Source of the DNA: Bacteroidota bacterium
GTDB lineage: Bacteria; Bacteroidota; Ignavibacteria; SZUA-365
Direction: 5' to 3'
NCBI GenBank assembly: GCA_018224415.1
Contig: JAGTUZ010000078.1
Location: 1 to 49,566, forward strand
Length of the DNA: 49,566 nucleotides
Shown here: positions 16,044-24,962 of the stretch, one piece after another
How the letters are laid out: the number at the start of each line of letters is the position of its first letter
How positions within the stretch are numbered: position 1 is the first letter of the stretch
Notes under the pieces: model-generated
Database searches by the model: none
What the model was told of the DNA's origin: nothing
Seen by the model: the letters and a program-made list of their open reading frames with translations, nothing else
Program-made: the position numbers and the translations under genes

Positions 16044-16766
16044 TCAATGGCGGGGCGGACGCGCGATCGCGAGAATGCGCACGTCGGTGAATCCCGCAGC
16101 GATCAGCGTGTCGACGCAGGCACAGATCGTGGCGCCGGTGGTGACAAGGTCATCGACGAGAATGAGCGGTCGTCCGTTCAGAGAGGCGGCATGGGCACGG
16201 TCCACATGAAAGGCGTCGCGCACGTTACGTTGCCTCTCGTCGCGGTCGAGCTTCGAGGCAGACTGCGATGTGGTGTACCGGCGGCGGAGCAGAAGTCTGC
16301 TGTCCCATTCCAGTCCGCTCTCACTCGAGATTCCCCGGCACAGATAATCCGCCTGGTTGAAGCCGCGTTCGATGCGCTTGATACGGTGCAGTGGAACCGG
16401 CAAGAGTATTGCCTGGGCGTCGAGGATGCCGCGGGCGCCGGGATTCGTTTCCTGGAGCAAGCGCTCCGCGAGCAAGCGGCCCAGCCAGATTCCGGCGGAA
16501 TGCAGCCGTCGGTATTTCATCGCGTGTATGCAGCGCTCGATCACTCCACCCCCTTCGTATTCCCAACCCACAAGCATCATGGTCGCATCGCAGGCGCAGG
16601 CCAGCGAGGAAATGTGCGCCGACGACTGTCCCACATTGAGCGGCAGCGGAACGGCGTCACGCAGGCACACTGCGCAGAGATACTCTCCCGCGCGCAGACG
16701 CAGACCACAGGCCAGGCAGAGCGGCGGATACAGGACGTCGAGGACGGCTGAAACGACGGGGAACAT
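16044..16766 (-). CDS. comF: ComF-family protein (phosphoribosyltransferase fold)
   Basis: 240 residues. An N-terminal zinc ribbon has C17, C20, C31 and C34 (CLACG and CAVC). A type I phosphoribosyltransferase domain follows, with the PRPP-binding loop LILVDDLVTTGAT at 201-213 and the ComF core PVPLHRIKRIERGFNQA (about 124-140). ComF proteins assist uptake of transforming DNA in competent bacteria and are widespread in others. The start at 16766 (MFPVV) is chosen because a consensus promoter ends at 16807 and GGGAG stands eight bases before this ATG. The longer open frame to 16835 would begin inside the -35 box, and ATG 16787 leaves too short a leader. Convergent with the stress protein gene. 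Confidence 0.88.
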   Translation of the reverse strand: MFPVVSAVLDVLYPPLCLACGLRLRAGEYLCAVCLRDAVPLPLNVGQSSAHISSLACACDATMMLVGWEYEGGGVIERCIHAMKYRRLHSAGIWLGRLLAERLLQETNPGARGILDAQAILLPVPLHRIKRIERGFNQADYLCRGISSESGLEWDSRLLLRRRYTTSQSASKLDRDERQRNVRDAFHVDRAHAASLNGRPLILVDDLVTTGATICACVDTLIAAGFTDVRILAIARPPRH

Positions 16767-16806
16767 GTCTTGAACTCCCAGTGACATGCGGGTGGTATAT
16801 CCCTGA

Positions 16807-16835
16807 ATTGTAGGGAGGTCTCGGCCCGGAGTCAA
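16807..16835 (-). promoter_or_regulatory. Promoter of comF
   Basis: Minus strand TTGACT (16835-16830), 17 bases, TACAAT (16812-16807): a near-perfect housekeeping promoter. Predicted transcript start is near 16800. Confidence 0.8.
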
Positions 16836-16840
16836 GGGAA

Positions 16841-16875
16841 AAGAAAACGCCTGTCACCGTTTCGGGGGACAGGCG
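16841..16875 (-). terminator. Terminator of ispG
   Basis: CGCCTGTC and GACAGGCG (16848-16855 and 16868-16875) form an 8-bp stem followed on the minus strand by TTTTCTT. It is placed between ispG and the comF promoter. Confidence 0.85.
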
Positions 16876-16916
16876 CAAGATGCGAGCGAGGATAAGGGGA
16901 AGGGGACGGCCGAAGG

Positions 16917-18062
16917 TCAGTGGCCGTTCGTTTTTCTGGCTTCGTCTGGCACAAATTTCATCACTTCCTCCACCACCGCGTCGATGATTTCTTCCTCTTT
17001 CAGGCGGCGGACCACCTCGCCCTTGCGGTAGAGGATGCCGACGCCCTTGCCGGCGGCGATTCCGATATCGGCCTCGCTGGCTTCTCCCGGACCGTTAACC
17101 ACGCATCCGAGCAGGGCGATTTTCACGGGCTTCTTCACTCCGGCGAGACGCTCTTCGAGTTCGTTGGTGATTTTGAAGAGATCCACCTCCAGTCGACCGC
17201 AGGTGGGACACGCAATGATTTCGACGTTGCGTGACGCGAGACCAAGCGAGCGCAGGATTTCCTTTCCGACCTCGACTTCCTTGTATGGCTCGTCGGTCAG
17301 CGAGACGCGGATGGTATCACCGATGCCTTCGGCCAGAAGCGTACCGATACCGACGGCGCTTTTGATGGTCCCGATGCGAGACGTGCCCGCTTCGGTCACG
17401 CCGAGGTGCAGTGGGTAGTCCGTGCGTTCGGCGAGATAGCGATAGGCCTCGATCATGAGTCGGGTATCGGTGGATTTCACCGAGATGATCACGTCGCGAA
17501 ATCCGAAGTCCTCACAGATCGTGGCGTGACGCATGGCGCTTTCGAACAGCGCCTCGGCCGTGGGGTAGCCGTGCTTCTCGAGGATGTCTTCTTCCAGCGA
17601 ACCCGAATTCACGCCGATGCGGATGGGGATACCTCGTTCTTTCGCGGCACCCAGCACCTGGTGGATGCGGTCGATCGAGCCGATGTTGCCGGGATTGATG
17701 CGCACCTTCGCCACGCCGGCTTTGACTGCCTCAAGCGCGAAGATGTGGTTGAAATGGATGTCCGCCACGATCGGGAGCGGCGATTGCCGGACGATGTCGG
17801 CCATGGCGGCGGCGGCCTGCTTGTCGTTGACCGTGACGCGCACGATGTCGCAGCCTTCATCCGCCGCGCGGCGGATCTGGTCGACGGTCGCGGCGACGTT
17901 GCTGGTTTTGACCTTGGTCATGGTCTGGACGCTGATCGGCGCGTCGCCTCCCACGGGCACATCGCCGACCCATACCTTGCGGGTGTTTCTCCGGATGGCT
18001 TTCACCTGCGGCGGCTCCCATACGGGTGCGTTCGGATCCTGAATGACGGGAATCTCGATCAT
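16917..18062 (-). CDS. ispG: 4-hydroxy-3-methylbut-2-enyl diphosphate synthase
   Basis: IspG (GcpE) reduces 2-C-methylerythritol cyclodiphosphate to HMBPP in the MEP pathway of isoprenoid synthesis, using a [4Fe-4S] cluster. 381 residues, the short bacterial form without the extra TIM domain found in Chlamydia/plants. Cluster ligands C285 and C288 (ACPTCGR) and C320 (LGCVVNGPGEA), and the catalytic Glu327, are present; VQTMTK and VRVTVND mark the N-terminal barrel. It is the last gene of a minus-strand series after a rhomboid gene (38-base gap) and is followed by a terminator. Confidence 0.95.
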   Translation of the reverse strand: MIEIPVIQDPNAPVWEPPQVKAIRRNTRKVWVGDVPVGGDAPISVQTMTKVKTSNVAATVDQIRRAADEGCDIVRVTVNDKQAAAAMADIVRQSPLPIVADIHFNHIFALEAVKAGVAKVRINPGNIGSIDRIHQVLGAAKERGIPIRIGVNSGSLEEDILEKHGYPTAEALFESAMRHATICEDFGFRDVIISVKSTDTRLMIEAYRYLAERTDYPLHLGVTEAGTSRIGTIKSAVGIGTLLAEGIGDTIRVSLTDEPYKEVEVGKEILRSLGLASRNVEIIACPTCGRLEVDLFKITNELEERLAGVKKPVKIALLGCVVNGPGEASEADIGIAAGKGVGILYRKGEVVRRLKEEEIIDAVVEEVMKFVPDEARKTNGH

Positions 18063-18100
18063 GAGAGTTCTTTCAATCCTGCTTCGTTGTCGTGATGGAA

Positions 18101-19027
18101 TCAGTGTGTGTTTTTGTCGGGATGGATGCGCTTGCTTGCGTCAAGCAGGATGCGCTTCTCTTCTTCCGTCAGTGCGGCATACCCCGAGGTGCTGATCTTG
18201 TCGAGAATATCGTCAATGCGCTTCTGTGCTTCATCGTATTCCCGGTCGCCCGTCGGACGGCGCGGCTCGGTTTCCTTTTGGTCGGGAGTGAACTCGTAGA
18301 ATTTCGCCTCCCGCGGAGCGTTGTTCCACCCTGTACCGGAGACGTCGGTACTGCGACGGCGGCTGATCCAGCGGTCGATGCGGCCCTGACGGTCGAGGAG
18401 CACCCACAGACCGCCCACGACAGCGCCACCAAGATGGGCGACATGGGCGATGCCCTCGCGCGTCCCCATGACACTGAACACCACCTCGAGAAGGATGAGC
18501 CCGGTCACGAGGTATTTCGCGCGCATGGGCACGAAGAAATAGAGATAGATATAGCGGTCGGGGAAAACCATCGCGAAGGCAGCCAGGACGCCGTAGACTC
18601 CGCCCGAGGCGCCGATGGTCGGTCCGGTGCTGGTCAGAAGTGGGGCGATGAACAGGTTGGCAATACCGGCGACGATGCCTGCGGCGAAGTACATATACAG
18701 GAATTTTTTTGAGCCCCAGGTGTTTTCCAGTTCGACGCCGAACATCCACAGCATGATCATGTTGAAAAATATATGCGTCAGTCCACCATGCAGGAACATG
18801 TAGGTCACCAACTGCCAGGGCATGAAATTGCCGGAACCGAGCGGCCAGAGATAGAAGGTCTCGCCGAACCAGTACGAAAGCGGCCGCCCACCGATCGTGA
18901 AAAAGCCGCCTTCAAGAGCGAGCTGGAGGAAAAACACCACAACGTTGATGATCAGGAGATTCTTGATCACTGGAGGGAAAAAGCTGAAACCTCCGAATTG
19001 CGGTCGATAATGCTGGGAGTAGTTCAT
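18101..19027 (-). CDS. Rhomboid intramembrane serine protease
   Basis: 308 residues with a six-helix rhomboid core. Catalytic serine S141 is in GASGGVYG (139-146) and catalytic histidine H198 in HVAHLGG (195-201). The HGGLTHIFFNM motif (80-90) supplies the oxyanion residues H85 and N89. After the last helix there is a cytoplasmic tail of about 90 residues, Arg/Asp-rich and ending in a short helical segment (ALTEEEKRILLDASKR) often seen in FCB-group rhomboids. It cleaves membrane-spanning substrates, unknown here. It lies between pgk and ispG on the same strand. Confidence 0.93.
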   Translation of the reverse strand: MNYSQHYRPQFGGFSFFPPVIKNLLIINVVVFFLQLALEGGFFTIGGRPLSYWFGETFYLWPLGSGNFMPWQLVTYMFLHGGLTHIFFNMIMLWMFGVELENTWGSKKFLYMYFAAGIVAGIANLFIAPLLTSTGPTIGASGGVYGVLAAFAMVFPDRYIYLYFFVPMRAKYLVTGLILLEVVFSVMGTREGIAHVAHLGGAVVGGLWVLLDRQGRIDRWISRRRSTDVSGTGWNNAPREAKFYEFTPDQKETEPRRPTGDREYDEAQKRIDDILDKISTSGYAALTEEEKRILLDASKRIHPDKNTH

Positions 19028-19105
19028 GGTTGCCTGTCGTTCATCAAAAGGAAAACAGAGTGCCGAGGGTGATCGTTCCGCCGGCGTCGGCCGGGCGTGA
19101 ACCGC

Positions 19106-20305
19106 TTATGACCGGTCTGTGAGCGCCGCGACACCGGGAAGGACTTTTCCCTCCAGCAGTTCGAGCGAGGCGCCTCCCCCGGTGGAGACGTGGGAAACAT
19201 CGGATTCGAGTCCTGCCTGCGCGATGGCAGCAGCGGAGTCGCCCCCGCCGATTATCGTAATCGCACCGGTCTTCGTCGCGGCGACCAGCGCATCCGTGAT
19301 GGCGAAGGTGCCGTTGGCGAAGACCGGCATCTCGAACACTCCCATCGGTCCGTTCCACACGATGGTTCTTGCTCCGGCGATGGTGTCGGAGAACAGCGTG
19401 ACGGTGTCCGGTCCGATATCGAGTCCCATCATATCAGCCGGAATCTCGGTGACAGGGACGATGCGCGTTTCGGTGTCGTTGGAGAATTCCTTTCCCACGA
19501 CGGTGTCTACCGGAAGCAGCAGTTGTTTGCCACTCGTTTCGGCTTTGCGCAGCAATTCGCGTGCGAGATCGACTTTGTCTGCTTCGAGCAGGGATGTGCC
19601 GACTTCCAGACCCTGGGCCTTGAGGAAGGTAAACATCATGCCGCCCCCGATGAGCAGCGTGTCCACTTTCTCGAGCAGGTTCGAGAGCACATCGATCTTT
19701 CCCGAAATTTTTGCCCCGCCGAGAATGGCGAGATACGGGCGTTCGGGATTTCCGGAGGCGCGGCCGAGATAGTTGAGTTCCTTCTCCATCAGCAGTCCTG
19801 CCATCGAGGGGGAAAGGAATTTCGTCACGCCTTCGGTGGATGCGTGTGCGCGGTGGGCCGTGCCGAAGGCATCGTTGACGTACATATCACCGAGCGCGGC
19901 GAGCTGCCTGGCGAAGCCTTCGTCGTTGGCTTCTTCCTCTGCGTGGAAGCGCAGGTTCTCGAGCAGCAGTATGTCCCCCGGCTTCAATGCCGCGGCCATG
20001 CGATCGACCTCACTCCCGACGCAATCGGGGGCGAAGGCGATGGGTCGGCCGAGCAGGTCGCCCAGGTGCGTGGCGATGGGGCGCAGGCTGAAGGCGGGAT
20101 TCGGTTTGCCTTTGGGACGGCCGAGATGGCTCATGAGAATCAACGAGGCGCCGCCTTCAAGCAGTGCGTTGATGGTCGGCAGGCTCGCGACGATTCGGGT
20201 GTCGTCGGTGATCTCCTGATGGTCATCGAGGGGAACGTTGAAGTCGACACGCATGAGGATGCGCTTGCCTTCGAAGGCGGCGTCGTGGATGGTCATCTTG
20301 TTCAT
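19106..20305 (-). CDS. pgk: Phosphoglycerate kinase
   Basis: 399 residues, normal for bacterial PGK, which interconverts 1,3-bisphosphoglycerate and 3-phosphoglycerate with ATP formation. RVDFNVPLD near the N-terminus, SHLGRPKG, LLLENLRFH and the ATP-binding GGGDSAAAI and STGGGASLELLEG motifs are all present. The start at 20305 has AAAGGAG directly upstream; the longer open frame includes a terminator and is excluded. It lies downstream of gap on the same strand, but a terminator and a separate promoter stand between them. Confidence 0.96.
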   Translation of the reverse strand: MNKMTIHDAAFEGKRILMRVDFNVPLDDHQEITDDTRIVASLPTINALLEGGASLILMSHLGRPKGKPNPAFSLRPIATHLGDLLGRPIAFAPDCVGSEVDRMAAALKPGDILLLENLRFHAEEEANDEGFARQLAALGDMYVNDAFGTAHRAHASTEGVTKFLSPSMAGLLMEKELNYLGRASGNPERPYLAILGGAKISGKIDVLSNLLEKVDTLLIGGGMMFTFLKAQGLEVGTSLLEADKVDLARELLRKAETSGKQLLLPVDTVVGKEFSNDTETRIVPVTEIPADMMGLDIGPDTVTLFSDTIAGARTIVWNGPMGVFEMPVFANGTFAITDALVAATKTGAITIIGGGDSAAAIAQAGLESDVSHVSTGGGASLELLEGKVLPGVAALTDRS

Positions 20306-20371
20306 CGCAAACTCCTTTACGTTCAGCGTCCTCATACAACAGCACCATGACATTCGGGACGCAAAGGTGGA

Positions 20372-20402
20372 AAAACCTATGGAATTTCGTGGCGTAAACA
20401 AA
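20372..20402 (-). promoter_or_regulatory. Promoter of pgk, Bacteroidota-like
   Basis: Minus strand TTTG (20402-20399), 19 bases, TAGGTTTT (20379-20372), close to the Bacteroidota form TTTG-N19-TAnnTTTG. It overlaps the T-tail of the gap terminator. Confidence 0.5.
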
Positions 20403-20431
20403 AAGTGACCTGCAGGACTGCTGCAGGTCAC
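20400..20431 (-). terminator. Terminator of gap
   Basis: GTGACCTGCAG and CTGCAGGTCAC (11-bp perfect stem, five-base loop) followed on the minus strand by TTTTTG. It allows gap and pgk levels to be set separately. Confidence 0.92.
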
Positions 20432-20452
20432 CGCTCAGGTCATGCGGAGCGT

Positions 20453-21442
<990 letters not shown>

Positions 21443-21490
21443 GTTGCATTCCCGTGCTTGGTGAAAATGTGTGTTGCTGTGTAGTACTGA

Positions 21491-21519
21491 AACTTAGGTC
21501 GGGTCGGAACCAAAGTCAA
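21491..21519 (-). promoter_or_regulatory. Promoter of gap
   Basis: Minus strand TTGACT (21519-21514), 17 bases, TAAGTT (21496-21491), followed by a leader of about 40 bases. The -10 TAAGTT is identical to that proposed for marR. Confidence 0.7.
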
Positions 21520-21565
21520 TTATGAACCAAACGTGTCCGAATAGGAAATCGTGCCCGCACCAGGT

Positions 21566-22957
21566 TCAATTTTTCAGCAGCAACTGCCGGATCAGCAGAT
21601 CTTCGGCTTCCCGGGCGCGATGCACCTCGTCGGCCTCTTCCGTCTTTCCAATTTTCCGGAGGGCAAATTCGAGCAGTCCGGTCAGCGTGTCGCGGACCCC
21701 GATGCGCGTTTGTTGGTCCTGGATCTGCAGCCAGGCGTGCTGCTCGTTGAGCCGGCGAAGGCGATGCACGATCTGGCCGGGCCGGGCCGAATCCTTCATC
21801 GCTCGCTGGTTGACCCGGCGAAGGTAGGAAGTGACATCGAGGTTCGGCCCGTCCCCCTCGCCGTGCACGTTGCGGACACGGTCAAGCGTGGCATTGACCG
21901 TCATTGAATCGGCGACCATCTGTTTGAGGCGGAGGTTGTAGCCGGGCAGCATGCGCAGCCGTACCGCATCGGGACGGTGATCAGGGAAGTCGCGCTGTCC
22001 GAGGTTGTAGATGAGGCCGAGGCAGAAATCCCGCGTGAGGTTGGTTGTAACGAAGTTCAGTCCCGCAGTCACCAGGAGGTCGCCCGTCCCGCCAGTGAGC
22101 AGAGGGAATTTCTCGATGAGATTCTGCCGCATGAACAGCGCCTGGTTGTGTGCCCGCTGGATGTCGCCTCCCGGGAGCGTGCGCCGCGTGCGGAGGAACT
22201 GCAGCGTCTTGACCGGCTCGCGGTATCCGAGGATTTCGAGGATGCCCATGGCCTGGCTGAAACCGACTTCGATATAATATTTGACCGGACCGCGCTTGGC
22301 GAGTTCGCTCACCTTGCGCATGAGCATGCCGTTCCCCGTCAGTTTGGCATTGGCGATGATGTTGAAATGCGTGGTGTCAGGATACCCGAGGTCGACGTAG
22401 GTGTCGCGGGGAATGGACATGAATTCCACCACTGCCGAATCAGGGTTGATGCTGACCAGATGCAGGGCGTCTGCACGCGCGTGGCGCGCGGAAAGGCGGG
22501 AGTCGATGCCGATGATGAGGATGTTGATCAATCGCCCGCGAACGGGTGGCAGTTGGGAAATATTCCGCAGCTGCGCCTGCAGTGTTGAATCCTCGATCAG
22601 CGGGCGAAGGGGAAGACGTGCACGTTGGTCTTCGCTCAGTCGCTGCGCATCGGTCAGGATGGTGTCTGCGTTCTGTTCGATGGCGGCACTGCGCACCTGC
22701 TCGGCGGCTTCTTCCAGACTGCCTTCCTTCGCCCAGAAATACAGCCCGTCGGATGCGTCCTTGGCCAACCGCAGACCCGCGCGCAATGCGCTCGCGGGAC
22801 CCGGCAGGCTGGTCATCAGGGAGGCTGTGAAGCCCCATGCACCAATGAAGACAACCAGCCAGAACACTGTACGGCCGAGAATGATCAGGCGGCGCTTCCC
22901 GCGACTGAGCGTGACTTGTTCGTTCTGGATTTCTGCTTCCTCGATCTCGGGGGACAT
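21566..22957 (-). CDS. LytR-CpsA-Psr (LCP) family protein
   Basis: 463 residues. A membrane anchor at about 24-45 is followed by a helical linker, and the LCP domain begins at INILIIGIDSR (144-154) with RADALHLVSI, FMSIPRDTYVDLG and TTHFNIIANAKLTGNG. These match the family's conserved Asp and Arg residues that bind a polyprenyl-pyrophosphate-linked glycan and transfer it to the cell wall or to protein. The C-terminal 100 residues are charged and helical. It starts three bases after the stop of the metH-like gene, so the two are coupled. LCP enzymes are best known in Gram-positive walls; in a diderm it may attach a surface glycan. Confidence 0.8.
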   Translation of the reverse strand: MSPEIEEAEIQNEQVTLSRGKRRLIILGRTVFWLVVFIGAWGFTASLMTSLPGPASALRAGLRLAKDASDGLYFWAKEGSLEEAAEQVRSAAIEQNADTILTDAQRLSEDQRARLPLRPLIEDSTLQAQLRNISQLPPVRGRLINILIIGIDSRLSARHARADALHLVSINPDSAVVEFMSIPRDTYVDLGYPDTTHFNIIANAKLTGNGMLMRKVSELAKRGPVKYYIEVGFSQAMGILEILGYREPVKTLQFLRTRRTLPGGDIQRAHNQALFMRQNLIEKFPLLTGGTGDLLVTAGLNFVTTNLTRDFCLGLIYNLGQRDFPDHRPDAVRLRMLPGYNLRLKQMVADSMTVNATLDRVRNVHGEGDGPNLDVTSYLRRVNQRAMKDSARPGQIVHRLRRLNEQHAWLQIQDQQTRIGVRDTLTGLLEFALRKIGKTEEADEVHRAREAEDLLIRQLLLKN

Positions 22958-22960
22958 GCC

Positions 22961-24748
22961 TTATTTCACGTTGAAGTATTTCGCTTCGGGGTGGTGAACG
23001 ATGATGGCGCTGGTACTTTGCTCGGGGACAAGCTGGAATTCCTCGGTCAACGTGATGCCAATGCGTTCCGGCCGAAGCAGGGTGAACAACTGTTGCTGGT
23101 CTTCCAGGTTCGGACAGGCAGGATAGCCGAAGGAATATCGGGATCCCTGATAGCCCTGGGAGAACAGGCGACGAATGTCGGTGGCGTCTTTTCCGTCGAT
23201 GCCGAGTTCGATACGCACCGATTTGTGCCAGTATTCGGCGAGCGCTTCGGCGCTTTCGACGGTCAGTCCATGTGTGTAGAGGTAGTCCTGGTACTTGTTC
23301 TGCGCGAACTGGGCGGCAGTGTACTCGCTGGCATACGCACCCATGGTCACGACGTGGAAGGCGCAGATGTCCAGGACACCTTCTTCCGCCGGACGGAAAA
23401 AATCCGCTATACAAAGATAGCGGTCGCCGGACTGTCGTGGAAACGCGAAACGCACCCACTCCTCCAATGCATCCATTTCATATGCCCTCTGCGGCCATGG
23501 GGCGTGGAGTGCTTCGTCGGAAAGCGCGCGCGGGCGGTACACCACAAGTTCGTCGCCGTCGGACTGACAGGGGAAATAGCCATACGCCAGCGCGGGACGC
23601 AGCACCTGCTCCCGCTTCAGCTGCAGCTTCAATGCCTCAAGCCGCGGACGGATGACGCGTTCCAGCTCCTGCTGGTATTCCTCCTCGCTGCGCTTGCCGC
23701 GACGGAATTGCCACTGACCGCGCACCAGTGCGACCTCGTTGACATACTCGTACACTTTTTCGATCGCGACGTCGGTGACGATCTTCGAACCAAAAAACGG
23801 AGGTGTGGGCACGGCGGCATGACGTTCGACGTCGGAGCGAAGACGGAATACGGGACGGCGATCGCGGTTGGCGGTGACACCGACGGCGTCTTCCGCAGCC
23901 GCAGCGATCTTCGCCTCCGTGCCGGAGAGGTCCCCGGCTTCGGTCGCGGCATCGGCCATGTGATCGGTGCCCTCAGGAAACAGTCTGCCGGCGGCCAGAT
24001 CATCCATGAGGCGCAGCCCGTCGAATGCGTCGCGTGCAAACCGCAGCTCGCCGTCATAGAGGGGACGCAGGTCTTCTTCGACGAAGCGGCGTGTGAGTGC
24101 CGCGCCACCGAGAATGACCGGGACCCGCAGGCCACGGCCCTGCATCAGTTCGAGGTTCTCCTTCATGATGAGGGTCGACTTGACCAGCAGACCGCTCATG
24201 CCGATGGCGTCGGCGTGCTGTTCCTCTGTGGTGGCGAGCATCTGTTCGACCGGGACCTTGATGCCGAGGTTGATGACGCGGAAGCCGTTGTTGGTGAGAA
24301 TAATGTCGACCAGGTTTTTTCCGATGTCATGCACATCGCCTTTCACTGTGGCGAGCACGATGGTCCCCTTCGCTGTCGCGTCGGTTTTCTCCATGTGCGG
24401 CTCGAGCAGGGCGACGGCGGCTTTCATCGTCTCGGCGGACTGCAGCACGAAGGGCAGCTGCATCTGGCCGGATCCGAAGAGTTCGCCCACCGTCTTCATG
24501 CCGTCGAGAAGGATGTTGTTGATGATCTCCAGCGCCTCATGGCTGCCCAGCGCCTCGGCGATGTCGCGGTCGAGACCGATGCGGTCGCCATCAACGATGC
24601 GTTCCCTGAGCCGGTCCTCGACCGCAGCCGATTCCCCGGCCGACTCGCGTCGCTCGATCGGTCGGTCACCGGGGTAATGCTCCATGAAGACCGTCAGCGG
24701 ATCGTATACGCAGCGCGTCTCGCCGCCGGAGGAAGGATCTGACGTCAT
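22961..24748 (-). CDS. metH: MetH-like protein with only B12-binding and reactivation domains
   Basis: 595 residues corresponding to the second half of cobalamin-dependent methionine synthase. Linker YDPLTVFMEHY (15-25), helical cap (about 45-125), and the B12-binding domain with DVHDIGKN (D138-x-H140-x-x-G143, His being the cobalt ligand) and SGLLVKST. The AdoMet reactivation domain is at about 300-595, with SRYSFGYPACPN and LTEEF. The homocysteine and folate methyltransferase domains of the roughly 1200-residue enzyme are absent, and the 214 bases upstream hold no remnant. The start has AAAGGT before ATG 24748. A partner carrying the missing domains is expected elsewhere. Overlaps no other gene; LCP follows by three bases. 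Confidence 0.88.
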   Translation of the reverse strand: MTSDPSSGGETRCVYDPLTVFMEHYPGDRPIERRESAGESAAVEDRLRERIVDGDRIGLDRDIAEALGSHEALEIINNILLDGMKTVGELFGSGQMQLPFVLQSAETMKAAVALLEPHMEKTDATAKGTIVLATVKGDVHDIGKNLVDIILTNNGFRVINLGIKVPVEQMLATTEEQHADAIGMSGLLVKSTLIMKENLELMQGRGLRVPVILGGAALTRRFVEEDLRPLYDGELRFARDAFDGLRLMDDLAAGRLFPEGTDHMADAATEAGDLSGTEAKIAAAAEDAVGVTANRDRRPVFRLRSDVERHAAVPTPPFFGSKIVTDVAIEKVYEYVNEVALVRGQWQFRRGKRSEEEYQQELERVIRPRLEALKLQLKREQVLRPALAYGYFPCQSDGDELVVYRPRALSDEALHAPWPQRAYEMDALEEWVRFAFPRQSGDRYLCIADFFRPAEEGVLDICAFHVVTMGAYASEYTAAQFAQNKYQDYLYTHGLTVESAEALAEYWHKSVRIELGIDGKDATDIRRLFSQGYQGSRYSFGYPACPNLEDQQQLFTLLRPERIGITLTEEFQLVPEQSTSAIIVHHPEAKYFNVK

Positions 24749-24872
24749 ACCTGACCTTTAGAGTTTATGATCTGAAACTTTATTTCACACATCGTTGTTG
24801 TTTCCGTGTACCATCAGCATTGGCTCCATCCCCACATTTTTTCCTTTTTGAAATTTTTTCCTTGGCAGGGTA

Positions 24873-24901
24873 TTGACAAAGCCGAAAAAAGGTCTTACTT
24901 T
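24873..24901 (+). promoter_or_regulatory. Promoter of the Rrf2-family gene
   Basis: TTGACA (24873-24878), 17 bases, TACTTT (24896-24901). A leader of about 55 bases leads to AAGGAG (24948-24953) and a GTG start. The rest of 24749-24872 is AT-rich and must hold the opposing metH promoter, for which no clear boxes are seen. Confidence 0.75.
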
Positions 24902-24962
24902 TTCTACTAAAAGGTAATCATATCTTTATTTATTTTTCCTCACCATCAAGGAGCCACGCCTC

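Noticed and set aside
16767..16835. N-terminal extension of comF
   Set aside because: The extended start lies in the -35 box of a consensus promoter, so it would not be transcribed.
22625..24742. A 705-codon plus-strand open frame opposite metH
   Set aside because: MetH domains on the minus strand are unmistakable; this frame has no domain or signal and is a shadow.
24861..24877. Shared CCTTGGCAG-x-GTATT-x-A string also at 43297-43313
   Set aside because: The two copies lie at different positions relative to the promoters (before the -35 in one, after the -10 in the other), so a common regulatory role is unlikely.
24749..24962. B12 or SAM riboswitch before the metH-like gene
   Set aside because: I looked for B12-box and SAM-I core sequences and found neither; only AT-rich promoter DNA is seen.
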